This document shows, one piece after another, positions 27,684-35,777 of a stretch of DNA of 64,000 nt. Source of the DNA: Zhongshania sp. (lineage in GTDB: Bacteria; Pseudomonadota; Gammaproteobacteria; Pseudomonadales; Spongiibacteraceae); contig JAGPVP010000118.1 in assembly GCA_018066965.1 (NCBI GenBank), forward strand, positions 20,571 through 84,570. Reading direction: 5' to 3'. Position 1 is the first letter of the stretch, and the number at the start of each line of letters is the position of its first letter. Below the pieces are notes generated by a model that worked only from the letters and a program-made list of their open reading frames with translations, was not told the origin of the DNA and did no database searches. The translations under genes were made by a program, and so were the position numbers.

Positions 27684-29591
27684 ATGAAAAATAATAATCA
27701 GCTGGCGACGGCTATCTCCCTGATCTCGCTTGGCTTAAGTAGTGCGGCCTGGTCGGCAAATGGAGAACTATTTGGAATTGATTACAGTTCTAGTGGTTTT
27801 ATTCGTGTGGAGGCGGCGGCAAAAACCGTTAGCGAAGAGAACCCATTTAATCAGCGTGGCAATGTATTTAATGGCGTAGAAGTAGACCGTAATGGGGGCT
27901 TGAATGTCGGTACGCTGCTCGGTTTAAATTTGCCATTTTCTGTTGGTTTGCCTATTACTGACAGCGCGACGCGCAACGGAGAACAAGCAAATAACGACTT
28001 TAACTTTACCCAAGTGAGGTTGGAGAATACCTTGCAACTGCGGTTTAGTGATAACTGGTCTGCGACAGCAAAAATACGCGGTATTTTTGACGCAGCGCAA
28101 TACGACGAGTTTGACCCCGATAGCGTAAATAGTAATGCGGCGGGCTATTTATATGGTGAGCCAAATTATTTTGAGTACGACGATTATGAAACCGGTGGCG
28201 AGCAAAATCGTTTAGAGGTAGCTGGCGAAAACTATATGGTCGATTTTCCATCACTGTATGTTGATTACCAGAATGGGCCAATCTTGGTTCGCGCCGGTAA
28301 TCAGCAAATAGCGTGGGGTCAGGCCTTGTTTTTTCGGGTAATGGACGTTGCTAATGGCTTGGATTTACGCCGACATTTAATTTTAGATTTCGCATCGGAA
28401 GAATATGCTGATGAGCGCATATCGTCCCCCGCGATTCGGGTTTCTTATCAGTTAAACCCCAGCTGGGAATTGGATATGTTTGCACAGGCATTCCAGCCAA
28501 CCATTTACGCAAATCCCAATACGCCCTATAACGTTATTCCCAGCCAATTCACGGTCCATGATCGTTATAGTGATGTGAATGAGAAGATTAACAGTGGCTT
28601 TCGTTTAAAGGGCAATATTGGTGATTTTGGCTTGCAGTTTATGTACACCAATCGCTACAACCCGGACGGCGTTATTCGCTGGACCGCATCTAACGTAAAT
28701 CGTGACGCGCCGGGGATCCCTGGCAGTGGTTTAATTTTATCTCAAACGCCACTTGAAATTGATCCGACTGGCGTGTGGAGCGCAGAGGAATGGTTTACCT
28801 ATGCTGGTATGGCGCGGTTAGATGGCGCTGAAGGTCTGAATAAACTGATTACAGATTTCCCTGCTTCGCAGTTGCTACTGGCGAGACCGGTAAATGGTAT
28901 TGATGCCGCGAAAGAAGAGCTCGACTTGTTCTTTATTCTCACTGGTGGCGCGGGTAGCGTAATCACCGGCAATGGTATGGGTGGTTTGCGTGGCCACATT
29001 GAGCGTGAGTATAAGCGCGAAGACATATTTGCCACCGGTTTTAGCTATATTTTCAGCGGCGAACCGGGAAGTTGGCTCGACCAGTTGATTCTTAATTTCG
29101 AAGTATCATTTACTCCTGATCGTACTTTTACATCACCAGATCTTGGTCAGGATTATCTGGTTGAAGATGAATTTATCTCGGCATTGGTTTTAGAAAAATA
29201 CCAGCGTTTTAGTCGCAGTTTTCCAGCAACTTACTTTGTCTTCCAGTGGATGCATCGCACCGAAAGCGATTTGTTCGGTCGACATTTAAGCGGCATGGGT
29301 GGAACAATCAATAATGCGCCCACGGGTGTCGATGCTTGGGATGGTTTGGTGCTGGCTCTACAACAACCTTTCCCGGGCTTGGTGTGGCGCGCTGACCTTT
29401 CGGTTCTATATGACACACGTGGCGGTGTTTTTGTGCAGCCAGCACTCAAGTGGAAGCCTAGCGGTAATTGGAATATTGAAGCCTTTTACACTTATATCGA
29501 TGACGATATTAGCTCAAACGCCAATGAAAATATTATGCAGACCTTTGATTGGGCTGAAGAGTTTGGCTTGCGGGTAGCGTATCAGTTTTAA
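27684..29591 (+). CDS. DUF1302 family outer-membrane protein
   Basis: A 635-residue secreted protein with a signal peptide (AISLISLGLSSAAWSAN). The rest alternates polar and aromatic residues in strands, as in a large beta-barrel (NFEVSFTPDRTFTSPD, PALKWKPSGNWNIEAFYTYI) and ends in a terminal aromatic FGLRVAYQF, the usual outer-membrane insertion signal. DUF1302 proteins co-occur with DUF1329, YCF48 and RND genes and are thought to take up or release hydrophobic molecules across the outer membrane. An AATAATAA motif falls right after the start codon (27690-27697). The gene ends at the terminator at 29651. Confidence 0.88.
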   Translation: MKNNNQLATAISLISLGLSSAAWSANGELFGIDYSSSGFIRVEAAAKTVSEENPFNQRGNVFNGVEVDRNGGLNVGTLLGLNLPFSVGLPITDSATRNGEQANNDFNFTQVRLENTLQLRFSDNWSATAKIRGIFDAAQYDEFDPDSVNSNAAGYLYGEPNYFEYDDYETGGEQNRLEVAGENYMVDFPSLYVDYQNGPILVRAGNQQIAWGQALFFRVMDVANGLDLRRHLILDFASEEYADERISSPAIRVSYQLNPSWELDMFAQAFQPTIYANPNTPYNVIPSQFTVHDRYSDVNEKINSGFRLKGNIGDFGLQFMYTNRYNPDGVIRWTASNVNRDAPGIPGSGLILSQTPLEIDPTGVWSAEEWFTYAGMARLDGAEGLNKLITDFPASQLLLARPVNGIDAAKEELDLFFILTGGAGSVITGNGMGGLRGHIEREYKREDIFATGFSYIFSGEPGSWLDQLILNFEVSFTPDRTFTSPDLGQDYLVEDEFISALVLEKYQRFSRSFPATYFVFQWMHRTESDLFGRHLSGMGGTINNAPTGVDAWDGLVLALQQPFPGLVWRADLSVLYDTRGGVFVQPALKWKPSGNWNIEAFYTYIDDDISSNANENIMQTFDWAEEFGLRVAYQF

Positions 29592-29650
29592 CAACCCACC
29601 CTGCCGAGGCCGCGTGCCTCGGGTCTTGTCCATGTAATAACGGGACCTTT

Positions 29651-29676
29651 CCGGCGGGTAACTCCGCCGGCTTTTT
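29651..29676 (+). terminator. Intrinsic terminator after the DUF1302 gene
   Basis: CCGGCGG and CCGCCGG form a perfect GC-rich 7-bp stem with a 6-nt loop, followed by CTTTTT. It separates the MMPL-DUF1329-YCF48-DUF1302 genes from the second DUF1329 gene, whose start is only 18 bases beyond. Read-through or leaky termination would set their ratio. Confidence 0.85.
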
Positions 29677-29693
29677 CGTCAATGGGGCACGTG

Positions 29694-31070
29694 ATGGTAT
29701 TTCATATAAAACGATTTGATCGCAATTACGCCCGCCGTCAATTTTTAAAGAAAACGGCAGGCTTGGCTGTCGGTGGTTTACTGATGCCAGTATGGAAGGC
29801 CATGGCGAATAATGGCGATTTCGCACCCGCCTATCCCGACGAATTACTGTCGATAGATGAATACACTAAAGGTAAATTAAAAGCGGGTGATTATATCGAC
29901 GCAAGTAATGTCGATATTGTTAAAGATCTACTTGAACCCGTTAAATATTATCAGATTAAAGAAATGGGGCGCCGTTTACGGCTGCGGGAAACCACCCGCG
30001 ACATCATGAAGTTAAGCCCCTGGGAATATCTTGAAGCCAGCTTTAAAAATCGCGGGCAGGCCAAATTTGATGACAAGGGTAATGTTGTCACGCTGGATGG
30101 CCAGCCGTGGATCGGCGGTATGCCCTTTCCCGATGCAAAAAACGGCCTGGAATTGTTTGCGGGCTTGACCATGAGCTGGGGGCGTCACGACGCTTCTTTT
30201 TATGCCATTCGCGAATACGATTTAAGTCGTGAAGGAAAAATAAACTACCAGTATGAAAATGGTTGGGCTGAGTACGCGCCGACTGGGCGACTGGTCTTGC
30301 CAGGTGTTTATTGGAAGGGCCATGAAGATAAGTTGCGTTACCAGAGTGTCTTTTTTTCCGAACCGGATAGTGTGCGGGGCACATCGTATCTGAATATCTG
30401 GCATTACGATCAGAATAAATTCCCTGAGTTATATGGCTATATTCCTGACTTCAAGCGTATTCGACGCTTTCCTACTGACCAGCGCTTCGAGCCCCTGGTA
30501 CCTGGCTCAAGTTTGTACTTGTCCGATGCCTGGTACGCCGGCGACCCACTCCACACCTGGGGTAATTACAAGATTGTCTCCCGTGGTCCTATGTTGGCTG
30601 GTGTGAGCGGTGGCTGGAATTCGGCCAGCGAAAGCTGGGCGCACACAACCCACGGTGGCCCAAAAGGTGAGACCTTTTGGGATACCGATGTCGAGTTAGT
30701 GCCAGAGGCCATAGCGGTAGACGCCGAGCCGACCGGTTTTCCACGCGCCCCGGTGGGTAAGAAACGGGTGTGGTTTGACGCGAGAACACAGTTGCCGCTC
30801 GGCATGGTGTCCTTTGATCGGCGAGGGGAAATATTCCGCTCTTTTGATGGCGCTTACGGGCTCTATGAAGATGGCGACAAGCGGGTGATGGACGGTAAGC
30901 ATCCGTATTGGTCGTGGGGCCATGTGCATGCCTTCGACGTTCAAACAGGGCAGATGACTCGACTCGAACAGATGGCCAGCATGAGCGGTGGCCACAAAAT
31001 GATGGTGAACTCCCAGGATATTTACGATCGCTATTTAACGAATGGCGCACTGAGACGATTAGGTAATTAA
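29694..31070 (+). CDS. DUF1329 family protein, Tat-exported (copy 2)
   Basis: A 458-residue paralogue of the gene at 25327. The Tat motif RRQFLKKTAG matches the consensus better than copy 1 and is followed by the hydrophobic run LAVGGLLMPVWKAMANN. The mature region keeps AYPDELLSIDEYTKGKLK, WIGGMPFPDAKNG, SWGRHDASFYA, RFEPLVPG and GAPLG-type ends (QMTRLEQMASM). The start was placed at ATG 29694 because GGGG precedes it by five bases; an ATG at 29682 in frame is also possible. It lies just beyond the terminator of the DUF1302 gene and 24 bases before the AcuI-like gene. The pair probably arose by duplication within the cluster. Confidence 0.87.
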   Translation: MVFHIKRFDRNYARRQFLKKTAGLAVGGLLMPVWKAMANNGDFAPAYPDELLSIDEYTKGKLKAGDYIDASNVDIVKDLLEPVKYYQIKEMGRRLRLRETTRDIMKLSPWEYLEASFKNRGQAKFDDKGNVVTLDGQPWIGGMPFPDAKNGLELFAGLTMSWGRHDASFYAIREYDLSREGKINYQYENGWAEYAPTGRLVLPGVYWKGHEDKLRYQSVFFSEPDSVRGTSYLNIWHYDQNKFPELYGYIPDFKRIRRFPTDQRFEPLVPGSSLYLSDAWYAGDPLHTWGNYKIVSRGPMLAGVSGGWNSASESWAHTTHGGPKGETFWDTDVELVPEAIAVDAEPTGFPRAPVGKKRVWFDARTQLPLGMVSFDRRGEIFRSFDGAYGLYEDGDKRVMDGKHPYWSWGHVHAFDVQTGQMTRLEQMASMSGGHKMMVNSQDIYDRYLTNGALRRLGN

Positions 31071-31093
31071 TAGTTTATTGTGAGGCAAATCCT

Positions 31094-32086
31094 ATGACAC
31101 AAACATACAAAGCATTAGTTGGCACTCGCCAGGATGGCAAGCTATCAGTGGGCTTTGCCCAGCTCGATGCGGCAGACATTGGTGATGGCGATGTGGAAAT
31201 CGCAGTTGAATATTCTACATTGAATTACAAAGATGGCCTGGCGATAAGTGATGCCATCCCCATTGTGCAACAAGAGCGCCTGATCTTAGGTATTGATATG
31301 GCGGGCACCGTTGTAAGCTCTGACAGTTCCCGCTTTGCCGTCGGTGATAGGGTGGTGATGAACGGCTACGGTGCGTCCGAAACCCACAATGGTGGCTATA
31401 CCGAGCGGCTGCGTACCAATGCGGATTACTTAGTAAAGCTACCCGACGGCATAACAACTCGTCAGGCGATGGCGATTGGCACCGCCGGCTACACCGCCAT
31501 GCTCTCGGTTATGCGTTTAGAAAAATTAGGCGTTGTGCCTGAGTCAGGCGTCGTCTTGGTAACGGGTGCATCGGGTGGTGTAGGGACGGTCGCTATTTCA
31601 TTGCTCTCTGCGCTCGGCTACAGAGTGACGGCGTCTACCGGCCGAATGGAAGAGGCCGATTTTCTAAAGAGTCTGGGTGCCAATGATGTGATCAATCGTG
31701 CAGAGCTGTCCGAACCTGGTGAAATGATGCAAGCGCCACGCTGGGCGGCTGCAGTGGACTCGTGCGGTAGCCATACCCTGGCAAACGTCATCGCCCAGCT
31801 GCATTACAGCGGCGTTGTGACTGCCTGTGGTTTGGCGCAGGGCTTAGACCTACCAAGTAATATGATGCCATTTGCATTGCGCAATGTAACGCTGCTGGGT
31901 GTGGATTCGGTTCACGCGCCTATGAGCTTGCGCGAAGAGGCGTGGCGGAGGTTGGCTAAGGATTTGGATATGGCGAAATTGGAAGCCTTAACGATCAATA
32001 TTCCCTTTGATGATATACCGAGTGCCGCAGGGAAAATTTTGCAAGGCCAAATTCGCGGTCGCGCGGTAGTCGAGATCGCGAAATAA
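31094..32086 (+). CDS. MDR-superfamily oxidoreductase, AcuI/YhdH type
   Basis: A 330-residue zinc-independent medium-chain reductase. Blocks are YSTLNYKDGLAISDAIPIV, GIDMAGTVVSSDSSRF, the cofactor fold VLVTGASGGVGTVAISLLSA and LLGVDSVHAPMSLREEAW near the end, all typical of the YhdH/AcuI group that reduces acrylyl-CoA or related enoyl-CoAs with NADPH. In the catabolic cluster it could remove a terminal unsaturated C3 unit, consistent with a propionyl-type product, but that is inference. Shine-Dalgarno TGAGGCAAA precedes the ATG. It is transcribed with the two SDR genes downstream. Confidence 0.88.
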   Translation: MTQTYKALVGTRQDGKLSVGFAQLDAADIGDGDVEIAVEYSTLNYKDGLAISDAIPIVQQERLILGIDMAGTVVSSDSSRFAVGDRVVMNGYGASETHNGGYTERLRTNADYLVKLPDGITTRQAMAIGTAGYTAMLSVMRLEKLGVVPESGVVLVTGASGGVGTVAISLLSALGYRVTASTGRMEEADFLKSLGANDVINRAELSEPGEMMQAPRWAAAVDSCGSHTLANVIAQLHYSGVVTACGLAQGLDLPSNMMPFALRNVTLLGVDSVHAPMSLREEAWRRLAKDLDMAKLEALTINIPFDDIPSAAGKILQGQIRGRAVVEIAK

Positions 32087-32129
32087 TATTTTTTAACTAG
32101 CTGTAAATTAGAATAATAAGGGCAATGTT

Positions 32130-32951
32130 ATGAGTAAAGAACTCGCCGTTTTTGGTTTGGAAGGTAAGGTTGCGGTGGTCACAGGCGCCGGTGCCGGGAT
32201 TGGTGAAGCCTGCGCGCGCTTGTTTGCAAAAGCTGGTGCCGCTGTTGTGCTGGGTGATATCAACGTCGAGGCCTGCGAGCGCATAGCTGCCGAACTAAAT
32301 GGAAAGGGCTTACAGGCAAAGGCCGTGCACTTAGATGTGACCAGTGAGGATGATTGGGCGGCGCTAAAGCAGACTCTAGTAGCATGGAAAAATCGCTGGG
32401 ATGTGTTGCTGAATAATGCCGGTATCTATATAGGCGGTATGTTGGAAAACAATACTAGTGCGCAGGTAAGTAAAATAAATCAGATTAATATTGAGTCGGT
32501 ATTTCTCGGCACTCGCGCTGCGGTCGATTGCATGAAGCCGGGTGCATGTTTTGCGAATGGCGGTTCGATTATTAATCTATCGTCGATCGCGGGTTTGATT
32601 GGTGTGCCGGGGCATAGCATCTACGGCGCAACCAAGGGCGCGGTGCGCTCGCTTACCAAACATAGCGCCGTCGAGTTCGCCAAATTTGGCTACGGTGTGC
32701 GCGTTAATTCTCTACATCCCGGGCTTATCGAAACCGCGATGGGTGACCAGGCCTTGCAAGATTTTGTCGATATTGGTGTGGTAGCCAATGTGGACGAAGC
32801 CGCAGCGCTGCTTAAATCGGCCATGATCCCCATGGGGCGGCTTGGCAATGTGCAAGATATTGCCAATGCGGCACTGTTCCTGGCGTCGGATGCTAGCACT
32901 TATGTGACCGGAATTGAGTTGACCGTGGACGGCGGTTTCTGCGCGGCTTAA
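32130..32951 (+). CDS. Short-chain dehydrogenase/reductase (SDR), first of a pair
   Basis: A 273-residue classical SDR. The cofactor motif is VVTGAGAGIGEACARLF (TGxxxGIG), the NNAG strand motif is VLLNNAGIYIGGMLE, and the catalytic site has S in NLSSIAGLIG and YGATKGAVRSL (YxxxK). The C-terminus contains YVTGIELTVDGGFCA. Probably a hydroxyacyl-CoA or sterol-like dehydrogenase acting on an intermediate of the cluster. An AATAATAA motif lies next to the GGG of the Shine-Dalgarno (32112-32119). It ends ten bases before the second SDR gene. Confidence 0.9.
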   Translation: MSKELAVFGLEGKVAVVTGAGAGIGEACARLFAKAGAAVVLGDINVEACERIAAELNGKGLQAKAVHLDVTSEDDWAALKQTLVAWKNRWDVLLNNAGIYIGGMLENNTSAQVSKINQINIESVFLGTRAAVDCMKPGACFANGGSIINLSSIAGLIGVPGHSIYGATKGAVRSLTKHSAVEFAKFGYGVRVNSLHPGLIETAMGDQALQDFVDIGVVANVDEAAALLKSAMIPMGRLGNVQDIANAALFLASDASTYVTGIELTVDGGFCAA

Positions 32952-32961
32952 GGAGAATATT

Positions 32962-33732
32962 ATGTCCTGTCAGGGAAAGGTGGCACTGGTTACTGGTGGT
33001 GGCGTGGGGATAGGTGAAGCCACCTGCCGAAGTTTGGCGGCGGCGGGTGCGATTGTTGTGGTAACGGATATTGATGAAGCGTCTGGTAGTCGTGTCGCTG
33101 AAGCCATCAATGCCGAGGGCAACTCAGCCATATTTATGAGGCTGGATGTCTGCGATGAGCCGCAGTGGCAGGCAGTGATTGCTCAGGTCATTGAACGTTA
33201 TGGTCGCTTGCAAATTTTAATTAACAATGCCGGTATAGCTAATATTTGCGGCATAGAAGATGAAACCTTGGCGGGGTGGAGAAAGACCAACACCATTAAT
33301 AGTGACGCGGTGTTTATTGGTACCCGCGAAGCGATTCGCGTTATGAAAGAAACGGGTGGCAGCATCGTTAATATTTCTTCCATCGAGGGCATTGTCGGTG
33401 ATCCTATGTTACCGGCTTATAATGCAAGCAAGGGCGCAGTGCGTGCGTTTACTAAGTCAGTTGCCTTGTACTGCGCAGATAAGAACTATGGCATTCGAGT
33501 TAACTCAGTACATCCCGGTTATGTGACGACACCACTGGTGAGCGGCGCTTTGGCGCGGTTAGCACAGAGCGACGCCGAGGCGTTTGCCCAACGCGTAGTG
33601 GCGAGCATTCCGATGGGGCGGATGGCGGAGCCAGCCGAGATAGCAAAAGGCATTGTGTTTTTAGCGTCTGACGATGCCAGTTATATGACGGGCTCTGAGT
33701 TGATTATGGATGGCGGGTACACGGCGCGTTAG
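32962..33732 (+). CDS. Short-chain dehydrogenase/reductase (SDR), second of a pair
   Basis: A 256-residue classical SDR closely related to its neighbour. It has ALVTGGGVGIGEATCRSLAA, INNAGIANICGIED, the catalytic serine in VNISSIEGIVG and YNASKGAVRAFTKSVALY as the YxxxK site, and a C-terminal YMTGSELIMDGGYTAR. Two similar SDRs at the end of a catabolic operon would fit consecutive or stereospecific alcohol oxidations. GGAGAAT precedes the ATG. The operon appears to end before the MITE-like element at 33791. Confidence 0.9.
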   Translation: MSCQGKVALVTGGGVGIGEATCRSLAAAGAIVVVTDIDEASGSRVAEAINAEGNSAIFMRLDVCDEPQWQAVIAQVIERYGRLQILINNAGIANICGIEDETLAGWRKTNTINSDAVFIGTREAIRVMKETGGSIVNISSIEGIVGDPMLPAYNASKGAVRAFTKSVALYCADKNYGIRVNSVHPGYVTTPLVSGALARLAQSDAEAFAQRVVASIPMGRMAEPAEIAKGIVFLASDDASYMTGSELIMDGGYTAR

Positions 33733-33790
33733 CAATATATGCGGCTATTTGCTTCGAAAATAATAAAATTAAGTAAGCTTTGGTTAGGGG

Positions 33791-34076
33791 CTGTTGACGT
33801 TTCATCATTGCCTCTGTTGCGCCTGAGAAAGCGCCAATTTAGCGGGCCCCGCCGGGACGCGACGAGTGTGGTTTGGTTGCTCCAAATGAGCGAGGAGCAA
33901 CAACAAGTGGCGTTTTCTCAGGCACAACCCGAGGGGCCGGGCGGCGCTCCGCTGGGGCCATTTTTCCGCCTGGCATCGTTATTCAGTCATTTATTTGGAA
34001 TAACCAAACCGCACTCCTTCTGCCTCGCCAGACGAAAAAATGGCCTCCAGCAGTGGTAATGATGAAACGTCAACAG
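33791..34076. repeat. MITE-like element 2 (286 bp, imperfect terminal inverted repeats)
   Basis: The outer arms 33791-33819 and 34048-34076 begin CTGTTGACGTTTCATCATT and match over 29 bp with about three mismatches. Inside are 33821-33836 with 33908-33923 (16 bp, one mismatch) and 33864-33887 with 33993-34016 (24 bp, three mismatches). These inner pairs are interleaved, so they cannot all form at once. No transposase is encoded. The frames crossing it (33739-34059 on plus and 33991-34209 on minus) are by-products of its repeats. The plus-strand gene at 34092 starts 16 bases beyond its end. Confidence 0.82.
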
Positions 34077-34091
34077 ACCCGAGGGCTTCGT

Positions 34092-34538
34092 ATGCGCGAG
34101 TATTTAATTTTTCCAATGATCGCTCTGCTGGTCGGCGCGTGTATTCCGGTTCAGGCGTCGATGAATGCGGTGCTGAGTAAGTCGTGGGGAAACGTTTTTT
34201 ATCCAACATTAATTCTGTTTTCTGTTGCCTTACTTTGTATTGCTATTGTGGTGGTTGCAAAGGGCATTAGGCCCCCAGATTATTCCGCTGTTATTGGTGC
34301 GCCCCCGTACGGATATATCGCCGGCGTGATTTTGCTTAGCAATATATTGTTGATTACCTATTTAGCGCCCCGTATGGGAATGGGCAACGCAATATTCTAT
34401 GTTGTGACGGGGCAGATTGTTGCCGCAGTATTAATCGATCACTTTGCCGTGTTTGGTGCTGTTAAGGTACAGCTATCTTGGCAGCGAATAAGCGGCATTA
34501 TGCTAATGGTGCTGGGAATAGGTTTGGCACGACATTAG
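34092..34538 (+). CDS. DMT-superfamily transporter, YdcZ (DUF606) type
   Basis: A 148-residue protein with five predicted hydrophobic segments and short loops: LIFPMIALLVGACIPVQASM, VFYPTLILFSVALLCIAIVV, YGYIAGVILLSNILLITYLA, GNAIFYVVTGQIVAAVLIDH and RISGIMLMVLGIGLARH. This is the shape and length of the DUF606/YdcZ group of small drug/metabolite transporters. The start ATG at 34092 follows GAGGG; longer frames run back into MITE-like element 2. Because the element ends only 16 bases upstream, the gene's promoter must lie in or beyond it. Confidence 0.8.
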   Translation: MREYLIFPMIALLVGACIPVQASMNAVLSKSWGNVFYPTLILFSVALLCIAIVVVAKGIRPPDYSAVIGAPPYGYIAGVILLSNILLITYLAPRMGMGNAIFYVVTGQIVAAVLIDHFAVFGAVKVQLSWQRISGIMLMVLGIGLARH

Positions 34539-34620
34539 CGCTCGCAAGACATAATGGCTTAAGTATAATGGGGCGACAATTAATCGCTTATCTGACGAGC
34601 CACGGTGACGAGCCATTCCC

Positions 34621-34875
34621 ATGACAGAAAATACCGAACTTAAGTTATCTCCGCTGTGCCGTGTTATCGAGCAAGACGGCAAAACGCTTCGCGTTGAAAT
34701 TTGTGAAGACGGCGATGGCGGCTGGCTACTTGAAGTCTTTGATGAGTTTAATAACTCCACCGTGTGGGAAGATGCGTTTGAATCTGATCAAGATGCCTTA
34801 TTTGAAATAGAAGCAACCATACGAGAAGAGGGCATCGATTGCTTAATTGGTCCTGTTGATGGCGGTATGCTGTGA
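34621..34875 (+). CDS. Small acidic protein of unknown function
   Basis: An 84-residue acidic protein that starts at an ATG 83 bases after the transporter. It reads LSPLCRVIEQDGKTLRVEIC, then GGWLLEVFDEFNNSTVWEDA and FEIEATIREEGIDCLIGP, with no signal peptide or membrane helix. It overlaps the next gene by four bases (GTG at 34872 inside the ending TGCTGTGA), so the two are translationally coupled. I do not recognise the family. Pairing with a pteridine-reductase-like enzyme is the only clue to its role. Confidence 0.75.
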   Translation: MTENTELKLSPLCRVIEQDGKTLRVEICEDGDGGWLLEVFDEFNNSTVWEDAFESDQDALFEIEATIREEGIDCLIGPVDGGML

Positions 34876-35633
34876 GCGGTACTCTTAAGAATATGAACAC
34901 GCCCGTTGCACTGGTAACTGGGGCCGCCCAGCGTCTTGGTGCGGAGATTTGCAGAGCGCTGCATGCGCGCGGCTATAATATTATTATCCACTATCGATCT
35001 TCTCAGGTACCGGCTGAGGCCTTGCGCGATGAATTAAATGCGCAACGTGACGCTTCGGCGGTAATACTCTGTGCTGATATGAACTCTGTGCTCGACGTGC
35101 AATCACTTGCTGTGCAAAGCTTAGCGCAATGGCAGCGTCTAGATGTGTTGGTGAATAATGCCTCGGGGTTTTACCCGACGGCACTTGAAAGTGCGGCTGA
35201 AAAAGATTGGGATGCCTTATTTAATAGTAATCTCAAAGGGCCATTTTTTCTTTCGCAGGCCGTGGCCCCAGCATTGAAAGAAACTACCGGTTGTATTGTA
35301 AATCTCGTCGATATCTACGCGCAAAAGCCACTGCAGGGATTCCCTATTTACTCGATGGCGAAGGCTGGCGTAGCGATGATGACCCAGTCTTTGGCGCTTG
35401 AATTGGGCCCGGATGTTAGGGTCAATGGTGTGTCGCCCGGTGCTATTTTATGGCCTGTGGAAGAAACCGAATACAGTATTCAGGAAAAGCAGGATGTAAA
35501 CCACCGCGTGCCAATGCGGCGTCAAGGTGAGGCAAGTGATATTGCTAAGACGGTGGTTTTTTTGGTGGCGGATGCGCCTTACATTACCGGTCAGATTATT
35601 TCGGTTGATGGTGGTCGAACGGTGTCTATGTGA
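34872..35633 (+). CDS. folM: Pteridine-reductase-like SDR (FolM family)
   Basis: A 253-residue SDR with the FolM/pteridine reductase signature: ALVTGAAQRLGAEICRALHA, with R in place of the usual G in the TGxxxRxG cofactor motif, then VLVNNASGFYPT, and IYSMAKAGVAMMTQSLALEL as the catalytic YxxxK region. The C-terminus has YITGQIISVDGGRTVSM. FolM-type enzymes reduce dihydromonapterin or dihydrofolate with NADPH. The predicted start is GTG at 34872, with ATG at 34893 an alternative. It ends 100 bases before the terminator shared with acs. Confidence 0.8.
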   Translation: MSGTLKNMNTPVALVTGAAQRLGAEICRALHARGYNIIIHYRSSQVPAEALRDELNAQRDASAVILCADMNSVLDVQSLAVQSLAQWQRLDVLVNNASGFYPTALESAAEKDWDALFNSNLKGPFFLSQAVAPALKETTGCIVNLVDIYAQKPLQGFPIYSMAKAGVAMMTQSLALELGPDVRVNGVSPGAILWPVEETEYSIQEKQDVNHRVPMRRQGEASDIAKTVVFLVADAPYITGQIISVDGGRTVSM

Positions 35634-35735
35634 AGTGAGTAATTTAGCAGTTATGAAAAAGTCCGCATTAAAATATAAAAATATTAATTAATATTTCGGT
35701 AAGTTTCTAAATATTGGGTCCCCGTTTGTATGGAT

Positions 35736-35777
35736 AGGGAAAGCACCACATTCATTGCCGGCGCTTTCCCTGCCGTT
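35736..35777. terminator. Terminator between folM-like gene and acs
   Basis: AGGGAAAGC (35736-35744) and GCTTTCCCT (35763-35771) form a 9-bp stem with an 18-nt loop, followed on the plus strand by a T-rich CCGTTTTATT. It lies between converging genes. Confidence 0.65.

Noticed and set aside
33739..34209. Frames of 106 (plus) and 72 (minus) codons as genes
   Set aside because: Both cross MITE-like element 2 and share the peptide VDVSSLPLL because it is written by the inverted repeat on either strand.
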